Under the pieces are notes generated by a model. That model worked only from the letters and a program-made list of their open reading frames with translations, ran no database searches and was not told where the DNA came from. Shown in pieces: positions 38,707 to 49,641 of a DNA stretch of 64,000 nt. Origin of the DNA: Archilochus colubris. Its lineage: Eukaryota; Chordata; Aves; Apodiformes; Trochilidae. Each line of letters begins with the position of its first letter. The first letter of the stretch is position 1. The stretch covers positions 173,717,480 to 173,781,479 of the forward strand of contig CM041083.1 in assembly GCA_023079485.1 (NCBI GenBank). The letters are read 5' to 3'. Made by a program: the position numbers and the translations under genes.

Positions 38707-40942
38707 CTGGGAGAGACTCAGCAGAGGAACCACAAACTCCAGCCTTCAGTGAAAGCTGTCTGAGAGAGTTCTCTCCAGTGGGACCCCAGAGCTGTGCTTG
38801 GATCCCCGGGACCCTTTCTGCGGGAGATGGGGTGCAGCGGGGGGGCTTGGTTGCTTTTATTCCTCCTGTCCTCCTGCTCGCACACCTCCCAGCAGCAGCA
38901 GGGTGGGAGCTGTGGGATGCGGGAGGGCTTGTTGGCAGAGCCCACCCTCATTAGTTTCCCCACTCCCACGGCTGGCTGGAGACACAGCCCACCCTGCACC
39001 GTTCGAGGGTGTCAGCAGGGGGAAGCAAAGAACCCCACACATCTGTGACTGTACTGAAGGGGGAAGAAGGGAGGGGGGAAGAAAAAAAAGCTATCTTTCA
39101 CAAAGTATTTTATTTTAGGGAAAAAAAAAAAATTCTGAAATCAGTAGGGAGTGGTGAGTACTTGGGTCATTCTTCGCGCAATTCTTTCCCCCTTCTTATT
39201 CCCCCCCTTCCTATTGATGCTGTTGATAGAGCTCTTTGCAGACAGCCACATATATATCATTAAGCTTTGCGTAGTTTACAAGTCTTGTGTCACCCTGTCA
39301 AACCCTGTCACTCTCTGTCAAACCAGGCAGTTTGGCTTTGTGTGGTCCTAGTTCTTTTTTGCCACCATCTAATAAAGCTTAGTCCAGAGGAGAGAGCTGC
39401 TTTTCCCACTGTTGTTCCCAGGCCAGTGCCTGACAGGTGACACTAACAAAGATTTTGTTTCTTTCCAATGTCAGTACCTTCTTTGGGGTGCTTTTTCTCT
39501 CCCTTGCAAAGCTTGCAAGTTTTGGGTTGACTGAGACTGCAGAGGTCATGGCACAGTGGCCACGCTATGGATTTCTGCCTTGTGGAGTCACCAGGCTGAT
39601 CTGAGCAGAGGGTATCAGTGACACCACCACCCAAACCACAAACCAGAGCTTCCTAAAACACAGGTCCCTTCTCAGACCATGAGGAACTTTCACATCCTCC
39701 CATAATATGCATTTGGGATTCCTTCACTAGATGGCTTTTTTGGAACAAGTTGTTCCTCAGCATGGATTTTCCTGGCTACTTGGTGATCAGTGTGGAGAAA
39801 GTAGGGGCCCTGTAGAGATGCTGTCTTTGCTTTTCAGTTTGCATTTATTTTCAGTTTATTTCACCCTCTATATAGAGTAAGTACTTCTGCCACAGGGCTT
39901 ATTCCTAACTTGATGACTCAGAAGTAAAAATCAAGGTAAAAATAGTCCCCCATCTCCCATGTCATTTAGTTCTGTTCAAATTGAAGGAGTTTGACTTTTT
40001 TCTTAAATGCTGCATGCGATCAGGAATGTTACATTTTCTTCTATAAATTATCCTTGTATATTGAAACGTAAACAGACCGTGGGATAGAAATTCAGTGTAC
40101 CTTTCATTTTTTCCACTGTCAAGGCAAAAAAATGTGTACCTACATGCTGGGAAATGCTCTGCTCATGCAGGGGAAACCAATGATCAGTACTGACTTACCA
40201 GTGTTTTAATGACTGCCTGTAGGGATTCCAAAAATTATAACATTCAATCATCACAAGAAGACCGTGGCAAAAAATTACGGGGACCAAGAGTCCCTGTGGC
40301 AAGTGCAGCTTGGGATACCATTAGGCTGCTGGATTCTGATGATTCTGAAGGAAAATTTTAGGCAGCCTTAGGAAGATACTGGGACTAGAAGTGCTGTCAG
40401 TTCAGTGACTCACTGTGTGCCCTGTCCAAAGTCCCCTGGCTGTGAGAGACAGGAGGTGACCACCTACATCTCCTGGGGTGGTCTGAAAGCTGTGGAACTC
40501 ATTGCAGTGCAGACACTGTGAAACCCTTCAGCCTGCCAACACTCACAAGGTCAGAGCAGGAGCTTTCTTCTCACTCGCATCACCTGGGAGACATTTTTGT
40601 GTGGCTGCCACAATCAATTGCAGAGCCACGTGAAGCCTGCTGCTGGGGATGTTTCTGTTCCTTGGCTTTTTCCTACAAGTGAGGTTCATTGCTGGGCTCC
40701 ATGGCATTTTTAACTTGGCCAGTGCCCAAGAGACAAAGCAGAAAATGAGAAAATAACAGACTGACTTATTCATGCTGCTTCTTTCTTCGGACAATTTATC
40801 ATAATGTAATCTAGGCTTAAGAAACAGAGACACAAAGGACAAAATGTGCTGGATGGAAATTTGTTGAAGTCTAGTAAGGGATAACTGCTTGTGCTGCAGT
40901 TTTCCCTCAGCTGGGTTACTTAGAGAGTCTCTTTTTTCTACT

Positions 40943-40979
40943 TTAAATATGCAACACACAGGCGGAGCAGCACTTGTGT
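40943..40979 (-). CDS. Weak candidate terminal exon of the unrecognised gene
   Basis: A good acceptor (CTATCTCCTTTCCTACAG) is followed by sequence that, entered in phase 2 from the donor at 42352, reads GHKCCSACVLHI and then TAA at 40945-40943. An AATAAA in minus sense occurs about 1.1 kb further on, near 39845. In another phase the same position opens a roughly 150-codon frame, so this assignment is uncertain. Confidence 0.2.
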
Positions 40980-41049
40980 CTGTAGGAAAGGAGATAGTGA
41001 GACACAAAGGTACTACCTGTGGCTGAGGGTATTTTTATATTTTTATATA

Positions 41050-41776
41050 TCATAGAATCATAGAATCATAGAATTGTCCGGGTTGGAAGGGACCTCAGAG
41101 ATCATCTAGTCCAACCCTTGACCCACCGGAGCAGTTGCTAGACCATGGCACTGGGTGCCACATCCAGTCTTTTTTTAAATGTCTCCAGGGACGGAGAATC
41201 CACCACCTCCCCGGGCAGTCCATTCCACAGCCTAATCACCCTCTCCGTGAAGAAATTCTTTCTAATATCCAACCTAAACCTCCCCTGGCACAACCTAAGA
41301 CTGTGTCCTCTTGTCTTGTTGAAGGGCATCTGTGAAAAGAGTCCAGTTCCCACCTCGCTACAGCCTCCTTTCAGGTAGTTGTAGACAGCAATGAGGTCTC
41401 CCCTGAGCCTCCTCTTCTTCAGGCTGAACAGCCCCAGCTCTCTCAGCCTCTCCTCATAGGGCCTGTGCTCGAGTCCCTTCACCAGCCTGGTTGCCCTCCT
41501 TTGGACCTGTTCCAGGACCTCTACATCCTTCTTAAACTGAGGGGCCCAGAACTGGACACAGTACTCGAGGTGTGGCCTAACCAGCGCTGAGTACAGGGGA
41601 AGAATCACCTCCCTGGACCTGCTGGTGACGCTGTTTTGATACAGGCCAGGATGCCATTGGCCTTCTTGGCCACCTGGGCACACTGCTGGCTCATGTTCAG
41701 TTTCTTGTCGATGCAGACTCCCAGGTCCCTTTCTGCCTGGCTGCTCTCCAGCCACTCTGTGCCCAGCCTGTAGCGC
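41050..41776 (-). mobile_element. CR1 LINE fragment, long and well preserved
   Basis: About 730 bp from a duplicated tail (catagaatcatagaatcata) to an AT microsatellite at the 5' junction. Its minus-strand frame (41755-41138) encodes about 205 residues of CR1 ORF2 C-terminus, including [20 protein letters not shown] and [20 protein letters not shown]. This is the freshest-looking CR1 of the window. Confidence 0.95.
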
Positions 41777-41878
41777 TGCAATATATATGCATATATATTA
41801 TATGCATATATAAATATATATATATGCATATATAAATATTTTTTAAAAATATATAAAGATATTTTTTTAATATTTATA
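41777..41878. repeat. AT-rich microsatellite at the CR1 5' junction
   Basis: atatatatgcata-type units alternating with ttttt runs, lying directly against the truncated 5' end of the 41-kb CR1. Confidence 0.85.
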
Positions 41879-42351
41879 TTATCCTTGGATGCTGGGAAAT
41901 GACCCTGGAAAAATAAGAGGAGTTCCCTGGGTCTGTAGCCACTGTCTAGGGCAGGGTGGTGGGCTGTGTGTCCTGACCACATTTACTTGTATATCTAAGT
42001 CTTTAGTTATTCTGTCAACTGAAATCAGCAAGTGGATTCAAAAGTTATTTGGAACAACCACTCAAGACCCAAGGCTACAAATGCACTCAGCATGTTTCCA
42101 TAGGAAGCCAGGCTAAAGCAAAAGGCCAGCGTTTGAAAAGTTACTAATCAAATTATTTCCCTAGGCATGTTTGTTTGTTCCTCACAGGGAAAAAAAATTA
42201 GAAAAAAAAGGAAAATCTTTCTTTCATCACAGGTTGTCTACCACTGGTAACTCAGGATGTGAATCTGTGCATTGTTCTGTAAAATGAAAATCTTCCTTGA
42301 AACAACACATACCTTCATTTAAAAAACCCAGGCCTCTGTCCCACTGCTTAC

Positions 42352-42575
42352 CCACCAAAGGAACAAGTTGCCCAATTCATGTGAGCAAAATTTATCCATA
42401 AGCCCAGAGTCTTAGCCAGGAAATTCCAGGGCTCTTGAAATTTGCAGTAAGAGAAAATGGATTTACTAAAATTGTGAAAGCCAAAACTCCTGTTGAGGTC
42501 CATGTATTCTTTGTTGATGCCACTGCAGATTGTGCTTAGCAAATATGTGGAGTTTTTTAAATCCTTTGGGAATCC
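42352..42575 (-). CDS. Exon of an unrecognised gene, sequon-rich ectodomain
   Basis: A 224-nt open exon between a strong acceptor (CACTCGCTTCATTTTTCAG|GG) and a good donor (TTTGGTGG|GTAAGC). It encodes 74 residues beginning GFPKDLKNSTYLLSTICSGI and ending INFAHMNWATCSFG. It has three N-glycosylation sequons (NST, NRS, NFS), three Cys and many aromatic residues. There is no hydrophobic span long enough for a membrane helix, which suggests a secreted or extracellular domain. Starts in phase 0 and ends in phase 2. I do not recognise the family. A loose resemblance to a prominin loop was considered and not accepted. Confidence 0.6.
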
Positions 42576-43034
42576 CTGAAAAATGAAGCGAGTGAAAAAA
42601 AAGATGAGCTCCTCACACAGGGGCATCATAAAACTACTGAATGTTTCTGTCTTGTTTGTGCTTCATCCTGGAGTCTAAGGGAAAGTTATCACAGCTGAAT
42701 AAAATGCTGAACTCTTCTGGCCACAAAATGCCTCCTTTAATGTAATATCAGGAATAAACCTCTAATTTCTAAAATATAGTTGACAAAAAAAGCCTAATAA
42801 CTCATAAAATTTTGCATACAGTAAAGAAGTCAAAGCCTGTAATGTTACTATGCATATAATGCATATAATAATCTAAATCAACAGTATAATTTGCACTTCT
42901 GAAGATCAGAGCTAATATTCCTATTGCATGCAGCCATAATAAAGCATACTGTTCCACCAACAACAGAAGAGAACATTGTGCATTTTCATTTGTGTTATTT
43001 AATTTTCTCACTCATAAAATATGCCTTTTGCTAC

Positions 43035-43092
43035 CTGTTAGTGCCTTTATCCTCCTGAGCTGCAGGATAGCAAACCACACTTGACACGATAT
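43035..43092 (-). CDS. Weak candidate exon of the unrecognised gene
   Basis: A 58-nt stretch with acceptor TTTTCACTTCTGTTGGACAG and donor CACTAACAG|GTAGCA. Entered in phase 1, as the 48.0-kb exon would require, it reads DIVSSVVCYPAAQEDKGTN. It leaves in phase 2, which does not fit the phase-0 start at 42575, so another exon would still be missing. Recorded as a lead only. Confidence 0.2.
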
Positions 43093-43394
43093 CTGTCCAA
43101 CAGAAGTGAAAATACCAAACTTTCAAAAGCAAGGACCAAAATCCCTCTTTGTAGCCTTAACTCACGGATAAGAGAACCATACATTTAGTGTAGAGTATTT
43201 ACAGCAAACAAAAGCAAGAAAAGTTTCTGAGGGAGTTTCAAAGCAGGGGTACCCCTGAATGTCTAAGTGATGCAAGTGAGTTAGGATGGAATCCAGTGCA
43301 GTACTGAGATACATGGAATTTGGAATATCCAATGGAGTTTTCTACCCAAGAATTTCCTTTAAGGTCTGGTGAGAGTAATGGCTTGATTTGTGAT

Positions 43395-43755
43395 ATCTCT
43401 CAATAAAAAAGAAGGCTTAGGGGACACCTTATGGTGTTCCAGTACTTAAAGGGGAGCTACAAAGAAGATGGAAACTCCCTATTTACAAGAAGTCACATCG
43501 TTAAGGCAAAGAGCAATGGGCACAAGTTGCTGATGGAGAGATTCTGACTGAACACAAAAGGAAAATTTTTCACTCTGAGGACAGTCAGACAGTGGAATGG
43601 TTTCCTAAGGGAAGTGGTGGATTCCCACACTTCAGAAAGTTTTAAGTCTCAGCTCAATGGGATGCTGACACTTTTCATATAAACAATAATATTAGAAGGG
43701 TTGGACCAGATGATCTTTGAGGTCCCTTCCAAGCTGACATTCTATGATTCTGTGA
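43395..43755 (+). mobile_element. CR1 LINE fragment
   Basis: gaaggcttaggggacacctt through gtggaatggtttcctaaggg to ggtcccttccaagctgacat and ttctatgattctgtga. 5'-truncated. Confidence 0.88.
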
Positions 43756-45023
43756 TTTAGTTCCCTTGATGTAGGCTTTTAGTCCCACCTGGGGTGCTCC
43801 AGGTATCCTGACAGCCACCAGACCAGAAGGGTGTCTCCTGTAGCTCCTGTCTCATACCTGCCAGACCTGGATAGATGCCCTGTGTACTTAAGGGCAAACA
43901 GGTTCAAACAGTTCTAGAGGCTTAGCCTGAACAGCAGCTGCATTGGCTGGGTATAGACTGTGATGTGGGCACCTGTCCTGAGTGTGGATGCTGGTATCAC
44001 TGACAGTCTTTTTCAGGTACCTGCAGTCTGGAACTCAATGCCACATCTCTGTGCCACATCACATTTCCCAGCAGGAAAAGCAGGAATTGGTTAAATTTGT
44101 GTTTCTTTCTTCTGTAGGGCCATGTCAGTGAGGAAGTACTGGAGCCCCTGTGCAATGAGAAATAACCCTCCACTCTATAGATCTGTATATATGTATATTT
44201 AGGTGATGCATTTAAATACCTGCTTCAGGAGATGAAGTCTTGCCTTATGCCGACCCTCCAAGTCCCACAAACAAGGACTCACCTCACCATCTCCTGATCC
44301 CCATCACCCACCCACAGGACTCTCTCCCCATCTGCATCCTAGAGGTGGGAACCTGGGCTCATGGGATGCTTGTGAGGAAGTTGCTTCAGTGGCAGCCAGG
44401 CCCATGGCCTCCCACAGCCCCATCTTTCCATGTACAGAGCATCACCTCATGGCCTGAGAAGAAGACACCAAGAGTAGGACCTAAGTCTCTTGTAAAGAAA
44501 ACACCTCCCCAGCAGTGACATTTCCTTCCAGATAGTCTTTATTTTCCAGATAGTTTCCAGGTTGCTGATGCAGTATTCACACAAATCAAATATTTTGGGC
44601 TCTTTTAAAAGCTCTTTGTGTCCTGGGTTTCTGGTATCAAAAGATACAATGTTAAACCTAGTTTCTAGTGGATGAAAGCTGGGTTAGGGGACAACTCAGT
44701 AAATTTGGCCTCTGGCTGATGCCTGTGTAGAGTTTGTCAGATCCTCTGGTGTCCCTGAAAAATGACTCATTTGTGCAAATGATCCATTTTTGATGTAATG
44801 CTGGGTCTCTCATAGCTTCTCCTGCTGAAAATGTATTTCGGAGTTGTGTTGGCATTTAGGCCAAATTTTAAATTTTAAGGGGCATGTGAGGGAGATGCGG
44901 TGGTGTTTGGGTTGTATGAGTGCCTCACATCTCAGCAGATGGCACTGCACACCCAGGCTGACTCCAGATGGCAGAGGGGAGGACAAGGTGTCCAAGCAGA
45001 AGGTGTGGAGTTGCTCATATGGA

Positions 45024-45121
45024 GTGTAGATGGCGAGATTCACAGTTCCTGGGTGCTGAGCTGCAGTTCCTGGTGTAGATGGAGAGATTCCCAGTTCCTG
45101 GGTACTGAGCTGCAGCTCCTG
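45024..45121. repeat. Two tandem 49-bp copies
   Basis: gtgtagatggcgagattcac... (45024-45072) is repeated as gtgtagatggagagattccc... (45073-45121), with four differences. It lies 250 bp from the LTR element but shares no sequence with it. Confidence 0.85.
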
Positions 45122-45367
45122 GTGCACAACCTTAGCATACCCCAAGTGAGACTCCACTCAAAAGTGGGGGAAGATGTTGAAACCCAGTCATCTTCTGGTG
45201 AATGTAGGGTGGGTTCCAAGTGCCCCCATCACAACCCTCGGTGGAAGCACCTTGGTTGAAGCTCCTGGGGGAACATAGTGCTTTCCACAAGCAAGGGCTA
45301 TATTGAGCACACCACAGCAACCCCATTCTCAGGATGTCTTGTGTTTTCTACTATCTCGTAGAGGCAG

Positions 45368-45574
45368 TGTAGTGGGAAGGAGCCTTTCTTTCTCCTGAGG
45401 CTCGACGAGCTGCTAGCTTCTCCATTCCCTCGCACCAGAGTGAGCTACCTCTGTGGGTGTGTGTCCCACCTTTATTGGCCCCCTGGTAATAGGGGGCCTG
45501 CCCTAACCAGGCACAGGTGGACTCACACCCACTCATTGGCAACTTGAGGCACCTGGATGTCTTGTTTCTCTACA
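45368..45574 (-). repeat. 3' LTR of the compact retroelement
   Basis: 207-bp LTR with TG...CA ends. In minus sense it carries a polyadenylation signal AATAAA (plus tttatt at 45471-45476), placing the R region near the middle. Adjacent purine tract at 45575-45600. Confidence 0.85.
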
Positions 45575-45737
45575 TATCCTTTTTTTTTTTTTTCTTCTGA
45601 CACAAACATACACTTATAGCTTACAGGATTTAACCCTAGCTTACAAACACACAAACATACACTCCTGCAGCCCAGGCAAAAAGTCTCTGCCTTTCCGACT
45701 TAAGTTGTTCTTCTCCCTCCTGTATCTGCTCTCTTCT

Positions 45738-46005
45738 CTTGGCTTTCCTCTGCTCAGGGGTTTCCAAAGAGAGAATCCTTATCTTGGCTTCCTTCTGCTC
45801 AGGGGTTTCCAAAGAGCTTGCTGGTTCCTCTTGGGTTTATGGGATTTAACCCTTCCTCATGGGATTCCATACATGGGTTTTAACCCTTCTTCATGGGATT
45901 CCATCCTCCTGGCTTCCCTCTGCTCAGGGGCTTCCAAAGAGAGAATCCTTATCTTGGCTTCCCTCTGTTCAGGGGTTTCCAATCCAAAGAGCTTGCTGGT
46001 CATAC
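45738..46005 (-). repeat. Degenerate tandem repeat inside the LTR element
   Basis: Four imperfect copies of a roughly 45-bp unit containing ctctgctcaggggtttccaa and agagagaatccttatcttgg lie in the interior. Between copies two and three are duplicated blocks with catgggattccat and ttaaccctt. No open frame spans the repeats. This is the only evident structure between the LTRs apart from the binding-site-like ends. Confidence 0.75.
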
Positions 46006-46123
46006 CTTTCAGGGAGAGTGTTAGCCCAGGCACTTTTTCAAATCAGGGAGAATGTTCCTGTTGCCAGCTCCTCACACTGCTGCTTCTTTAGACGTCTGTA
46101 TGTTGCCCGTGTTCTCCACCAAA

Positions 46124-46332
46124 TGTAGCGGGAAGGAGCCTTTCTTGCTCCTGAGGCTCAATGAGCTGCTAGCTTCTCCATTGCCTCACACCAGAGTGAG
46201 CTTTCCCTCTGTGGGTGTGTGTCCCACCTTTATTGGCCCCCGGGTAATAGGGGGCCTGTCCTAACCAGGCACAGGTGGACTCACACCCACTCATTGGCAA
46301 CTCGAGGCACCTGGATGTCTTGTTTCTCTACA
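46124..46332 (-). repeat. 5' LTR of the compact retroelement
   Basis: 209-bp LTR, about 95% identical by eye to the 45.4-kb copy, with the same TG...CA ends and AATAAA (plus tttatt at 46229-46234). Followed in minus sense by the primer-binding-like site. Confidence 0.85.
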
Positions 46333-47941
46333 AGGCAGCACTTCCAGAAATCCTCTTTAGATGAAATCAGCAGTAAGACTTAGACAGGGCCTGCCAGAAA
46401 GCTTTGCTCATTGCCATGGTCCATGGGGTTAATGTGTATGGAATGGCCTGGACAGAGGTCTCCTGGGGGACAGTTCTTGGAGCTCTGTTGTAGGTACCAT
46501 CAGGAGATCACCTCTCCTGCACCATAGTCACCAGCTCTCCAGCATGTGGCCAGCTGTCTACAGCTGTGCTGTAGCTGCCTGGCCAATGGAGGCCATGGTT
46601 GTAACCAGCCATGTCCAGATGCCCTCTAGGAGAATGAGGAAAAGAAGGGAATGCTGAGCAGGGACTGAGCAAATACTGTGCTGAGTAATGAAAGGAATGA
46701 AACAAACTGAGAAATGAAAAAAAATTCTTTCCACAACCCAAGGTAACCCGTTTTCAAAGAGAAATATTTGGGAAGAAGAGTAACAAGAGGCTTATCAGGA
46801 CAGCAAAAGTTTCTTGATTAACAGGACTGTACCTGAACTAGTCCCATTAAAATAAAATAAAATAAAATCCTGAGCTTTAGACAAAGAACATCAAAGCCAT
46901 CCCACAAGAAAAAGCATATTGGTAGAAACTGCTGCTATCTGAAGTACTGTGACTTTTTAAGGTCTGAAAAAGCCCTGAAACAGAAAAACTGGAAGAGATT
47001 TCTAAGGGTTCTCTCATAGCAATCATGACTCTTTTTGATTTTGGTTTCTCCTACAGTCCTCTCAAAGCATCTAGTTTTTTCTGTCTGTCCTCCATTCCTA
47101 GCTGGAGACTTGGTTTTATAATAATAAAAAAAAGATGGATTATGGAGATGAATTTGGCTTAAGGTCTCACGAACAGAGAGATCACTGTCTCAGTGAAGAA
47201 CTCAACAAGCAAAGAGGAATTTTTTCTATAAATTTTAACACAATTTCAGCAGAAAAAGAGAGACATCTTCTTCTGTAAGTAAAACACCTCTTTCACATCC
47301 TGTAATATCAGGTGCCAAGTTGCACGAAATGCATTTTCAGTGCATACAATTAAACCATTGCACGCTTTCACAGGAAGAAGTTCAACTGACCAAACACTGA
47401 AGGACTAGGAAGATAAATCCAGGTGAAAATACCTAGTGTAAAGACAGACCTGATTTTCAAACCCACACATCCACCACTTCTTCTTGATGAACGTAGTAGG
47501 AGGTACCCATTTAAAACTCAGGCTATGCTTTCCAAGCAAGCTTCAAGGTAGACTTAAGATGACAGATTTACTCCTGAAAACCATCTGGATTTGGCCATGT
47601 CTGTGTTCAGCTTTAGCTCCATCCTTTGGTCTTGTTCTAATAACACAAAATAGAGTAGCACTTGAGCTGGGTGCTGAATTTAGACACACATGGTGACACC
47701 ATCAAGATACCCAGCTGCCTACATGGCTGCACTTCTCTAAGCATTGCATGTCCCTCTTAGAGACTTTTACAAATGTTAAATTCATGATCACAATTACTAG
47801 GTATTTTTTGGACTTTATTTTTCTGGTAGGAGGAGACAGTAGAAGTAAAAAGAATAACAAAAGTCACAGAAAATAAAGTAGTAGTTTCATCAATTAATTT
47901 GACACCTATCAGTCAGCCCTTACTGTAATAAGAGAACAGAC

Positions 47942-48047
47942 CTGAACAAGCATCAGACGTGTTAGCCATTAGTTCTGCACTCTTAGAGATGTCTGAAGCA
48001 ACAAAATTACTATTATTTTGATGACAATTGGAAGAGTGTTTGCAGAC
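47942..48047 (-). CDS. Exon of an unrecognised gene, Cys- and Asn-rich
   Basis: A 106-nt open exon with acceptor TTTTTTCCCACAG|GTCTGC and donor GCTTGTTCAG|GTCTGT. It encodes VCKHSSNCHQNNSNFVASDI followed by SKSAELMANTSDACS. Two sequons (NNS, NTS) and three Cys match the character of the exon at 42.4 kb. Starts in phase 0 and ends in phase 1, so it joins directly after 52883-52981. At least one further exon (phase 1 in, 0 out) is needed before 42352-42575. Confidence 0.55.
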
Positions 48048-48475
48048 CTGTGGGAAAAAATTATATAATTTAGTAATCTTCTGTGTAGTAATAATAATGT
48101 TCTTATTGAAAAAATGTACTCTGATATAATTATTCTACATCTTTATAAGCCTGTCTCTGTAGTACAGTAAAAAAAAAAAGGGAATATTTTTACCTAACTT
48201 ATGAGAAAAAATTTCTTGATGCTTTATTTGTATCAGCTGATGCATGTTCAAGAGATGGAAGCCTCATAGCAGCAAAATGGCTCCCTGATTTGGTCTGGTA
48301 ACCTCTTGGGAAAGGATTCAAAGGAAGTTTTAGCCACATAATTCAGAGACAAAATTGCCCCATGCCCTGGTATGTGTTGGGATATCTCCTCTGGCTTCTA
48401 CCTGTGTCTCCCAAAGGACAGGAGTCACCTCTGCTTTATCTTCTGCCAGTCCATCTGCAGATAGGTTATAAGATG

Positions 48476-48583
48476 TGCAGGTGTGGTGCTTAGGGACATG
48501 GTTGAGTGATGGATTTCACAGTGTTCTGTGAACAGACTTGATCATCCTAAAGGTCTTTTCCAACCAAACCAGTTCTATGATTT
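48476..48583 (+). mobile_element. Short CR1 3' fragment
   Basis: gtgtggtgcttagggacatg to aaaggtcttttccaaccaaa and cagttctatgatttt: the last about 108 bases of a CR1. Confidence 0.85.
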
Positions 48584-48717
48584 TAAATTCCTGAGTATCT
48601 AAAATGGAATTGGATGTCTATGTTCAGGTACCTGGGTTGCTTCCTCCATGTTAGAGTGAAAATATTTTGCTAAGAAGTTATCAAGCTGAAGCCTGGAAGG
48701 GCAGATGGGAAGTCAAA

Positions 48718-48795
48718 CCATAGAATCCTTTAGGTTGGAAGGGACCTTTAAGATAATTGGGTCCAACTGTAAACCTAACACTAGCAAGTCCCATG
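48718..48795 (-). mobile_element. Short CR1 3' fragment
   Basis: ccatagaatcctttaggttg then gaagggacctttaagataat and ccaactgtaaacctaacact: 3' end of a minus-oriented CR1, 135 bp from an opposite-oriented copy. Confidence 0.8.
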
Positions 48796-49641
48796 AAACC
48801 TTGTCCTTAAAATATGAATATGAGGAAAAGATACCATGTTTCTCCCTGCCCTGGCTTGCTGATCCTCGTTCTGCCATGTTTTCAAGAGCAAGTCTGCTGT
48901 GCTTTTTGGGGAGAAACTAGTCCAAAACTGCTGTACAGGGCAGTCTGCCCCCAGGAGAGGCATCCTGAGGCCCTGGGGCCATGAGGCAGGTGTGGGGCAT
49001 CCCCCCACCTTCTTGATGCTCATGCAGAAGTGATGAGCATTGGCATGAGCTACACTGCATCTGCTGCCCCTGAGGCCTTTCCTGAGGGTACAGAAAAGGA
49101 GAGGCTCATAATGTATTAATAAGAAAGAGCTTTTTATATATAAGGCAACCTGCTCCCTGCTATGAAGCTGGAGGCATTGTGCAATAAGTTATAATAAATC
49201 TGATGAAGCAGTATAAACAAGAAACCAGTTTTAATCCTTCCTCTAGAGTTATTAGGAAAATTAGTGAATTTCCATTCACTATTAGATTTTTGTTTTCATC
49301 GTTCAAGTTTCTCATGTTTCTGGAATCTGTAAACTTTTGGGAGGAGTCTGTGAAGGGAGAGAAGATGTAGCCATGGGTCAGAGAGACCAGAGTGCTTGGA
49401 GTACCAGGGGGAAAAGGACAGAGGTGTCTGTCCTTACGGTGCTCACTGGAGCTGGGATGTGCAGTGCAGTGCCAAAGGCTGGTCCTGGCACAGCCCCTCA
49501 CCCCTCTCTAGACCAACAGCACCTGGAGTCATGTTGGGAAATGACTTGGAGAAATCCCAGCCTTTGCCCTGCACAGCACAGGTTGACCCCAGCTGCCACT
49601 GTCAGCTGATGTCCTGCACTCCCTGCTAAACCTGCTGCCAG

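Larger units (their letters stand above)
37007..41049. other. Mostly unexplained, GC-richer near 38.7-39.0 kb
   Basis: The patch at 38.7-39.0 kb has more G+C and some CpG, and gives several overlapping open frames on both strands through composition alone. The rest is AT-rich, with no recognised gene apart from the weak terminal-exon candidate at 40.94-40.98 kb. Confidence 0.4.
45368..46332 (-). mobile_element. Compact LTR retroelement (TRIM-like) with two LTRs
   Basis: Two direct repeats of 207 and 209 bp (45368-45574 and 46124-46332), both beginning TGTAG and ending CTACA, enclose 549 bp. The 6-bp sequence AGGCAG flanks the whole element (45362-45367 and 46333-46338), a target-site duplication. 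Orientation is minus. Read that way, a primer-binding-like TGGTGGAGAACACGGGC starts 2 nt after the 5' LTR (about 46105-46121), and a purine tract abuts the 3' LTR (45575-45600). The LTRs differ at roughly ten positions and one short indel, so the copy is not recent. The interior has no coding capacity and holds a degenerate tandem repeat. A 6-bp duplication is usual for ERVK-like integrases (known), but the family is not certain. Confidence 0.85.

Noticed and set aside
38682..39118. Several overlapping open frames of 60-106 codons on both strands
   Set aside because: They overlap each other in all frames in a GC-rich patch that lowers stop frequency; none has a domain.
41138..41755. 205-codon minus-strand open frame
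   Set aside because: It is the C-terminal part of the CR1 ORF, not a host gene.
42352..42575. Assignment of the sequon-rich exon to prominins or ABCA transporters
   Set aside because: Spacing of a few residues (YLL...YCK) is suggestive, but no diagnostic residues, membrane helices or ATP-binding motifs are found in the interval. The intron sizes and exon phases give no support.
46508..46741. Possible exon at 46.5-46.6 kb with a fair acceptor
   Set aside because: Entered in the phase needed after 47942 it either hits an early stop or reads a sequence unlike the other exons, and the donor (GAGAG|GTGATC) is weak.
46860..46985. Possible exon at 46.9 kb after TTTTTCTGTTTCAG
   Set aside because: Open in the right phase for about 33 codons but without a usable donor in a fitting phase.
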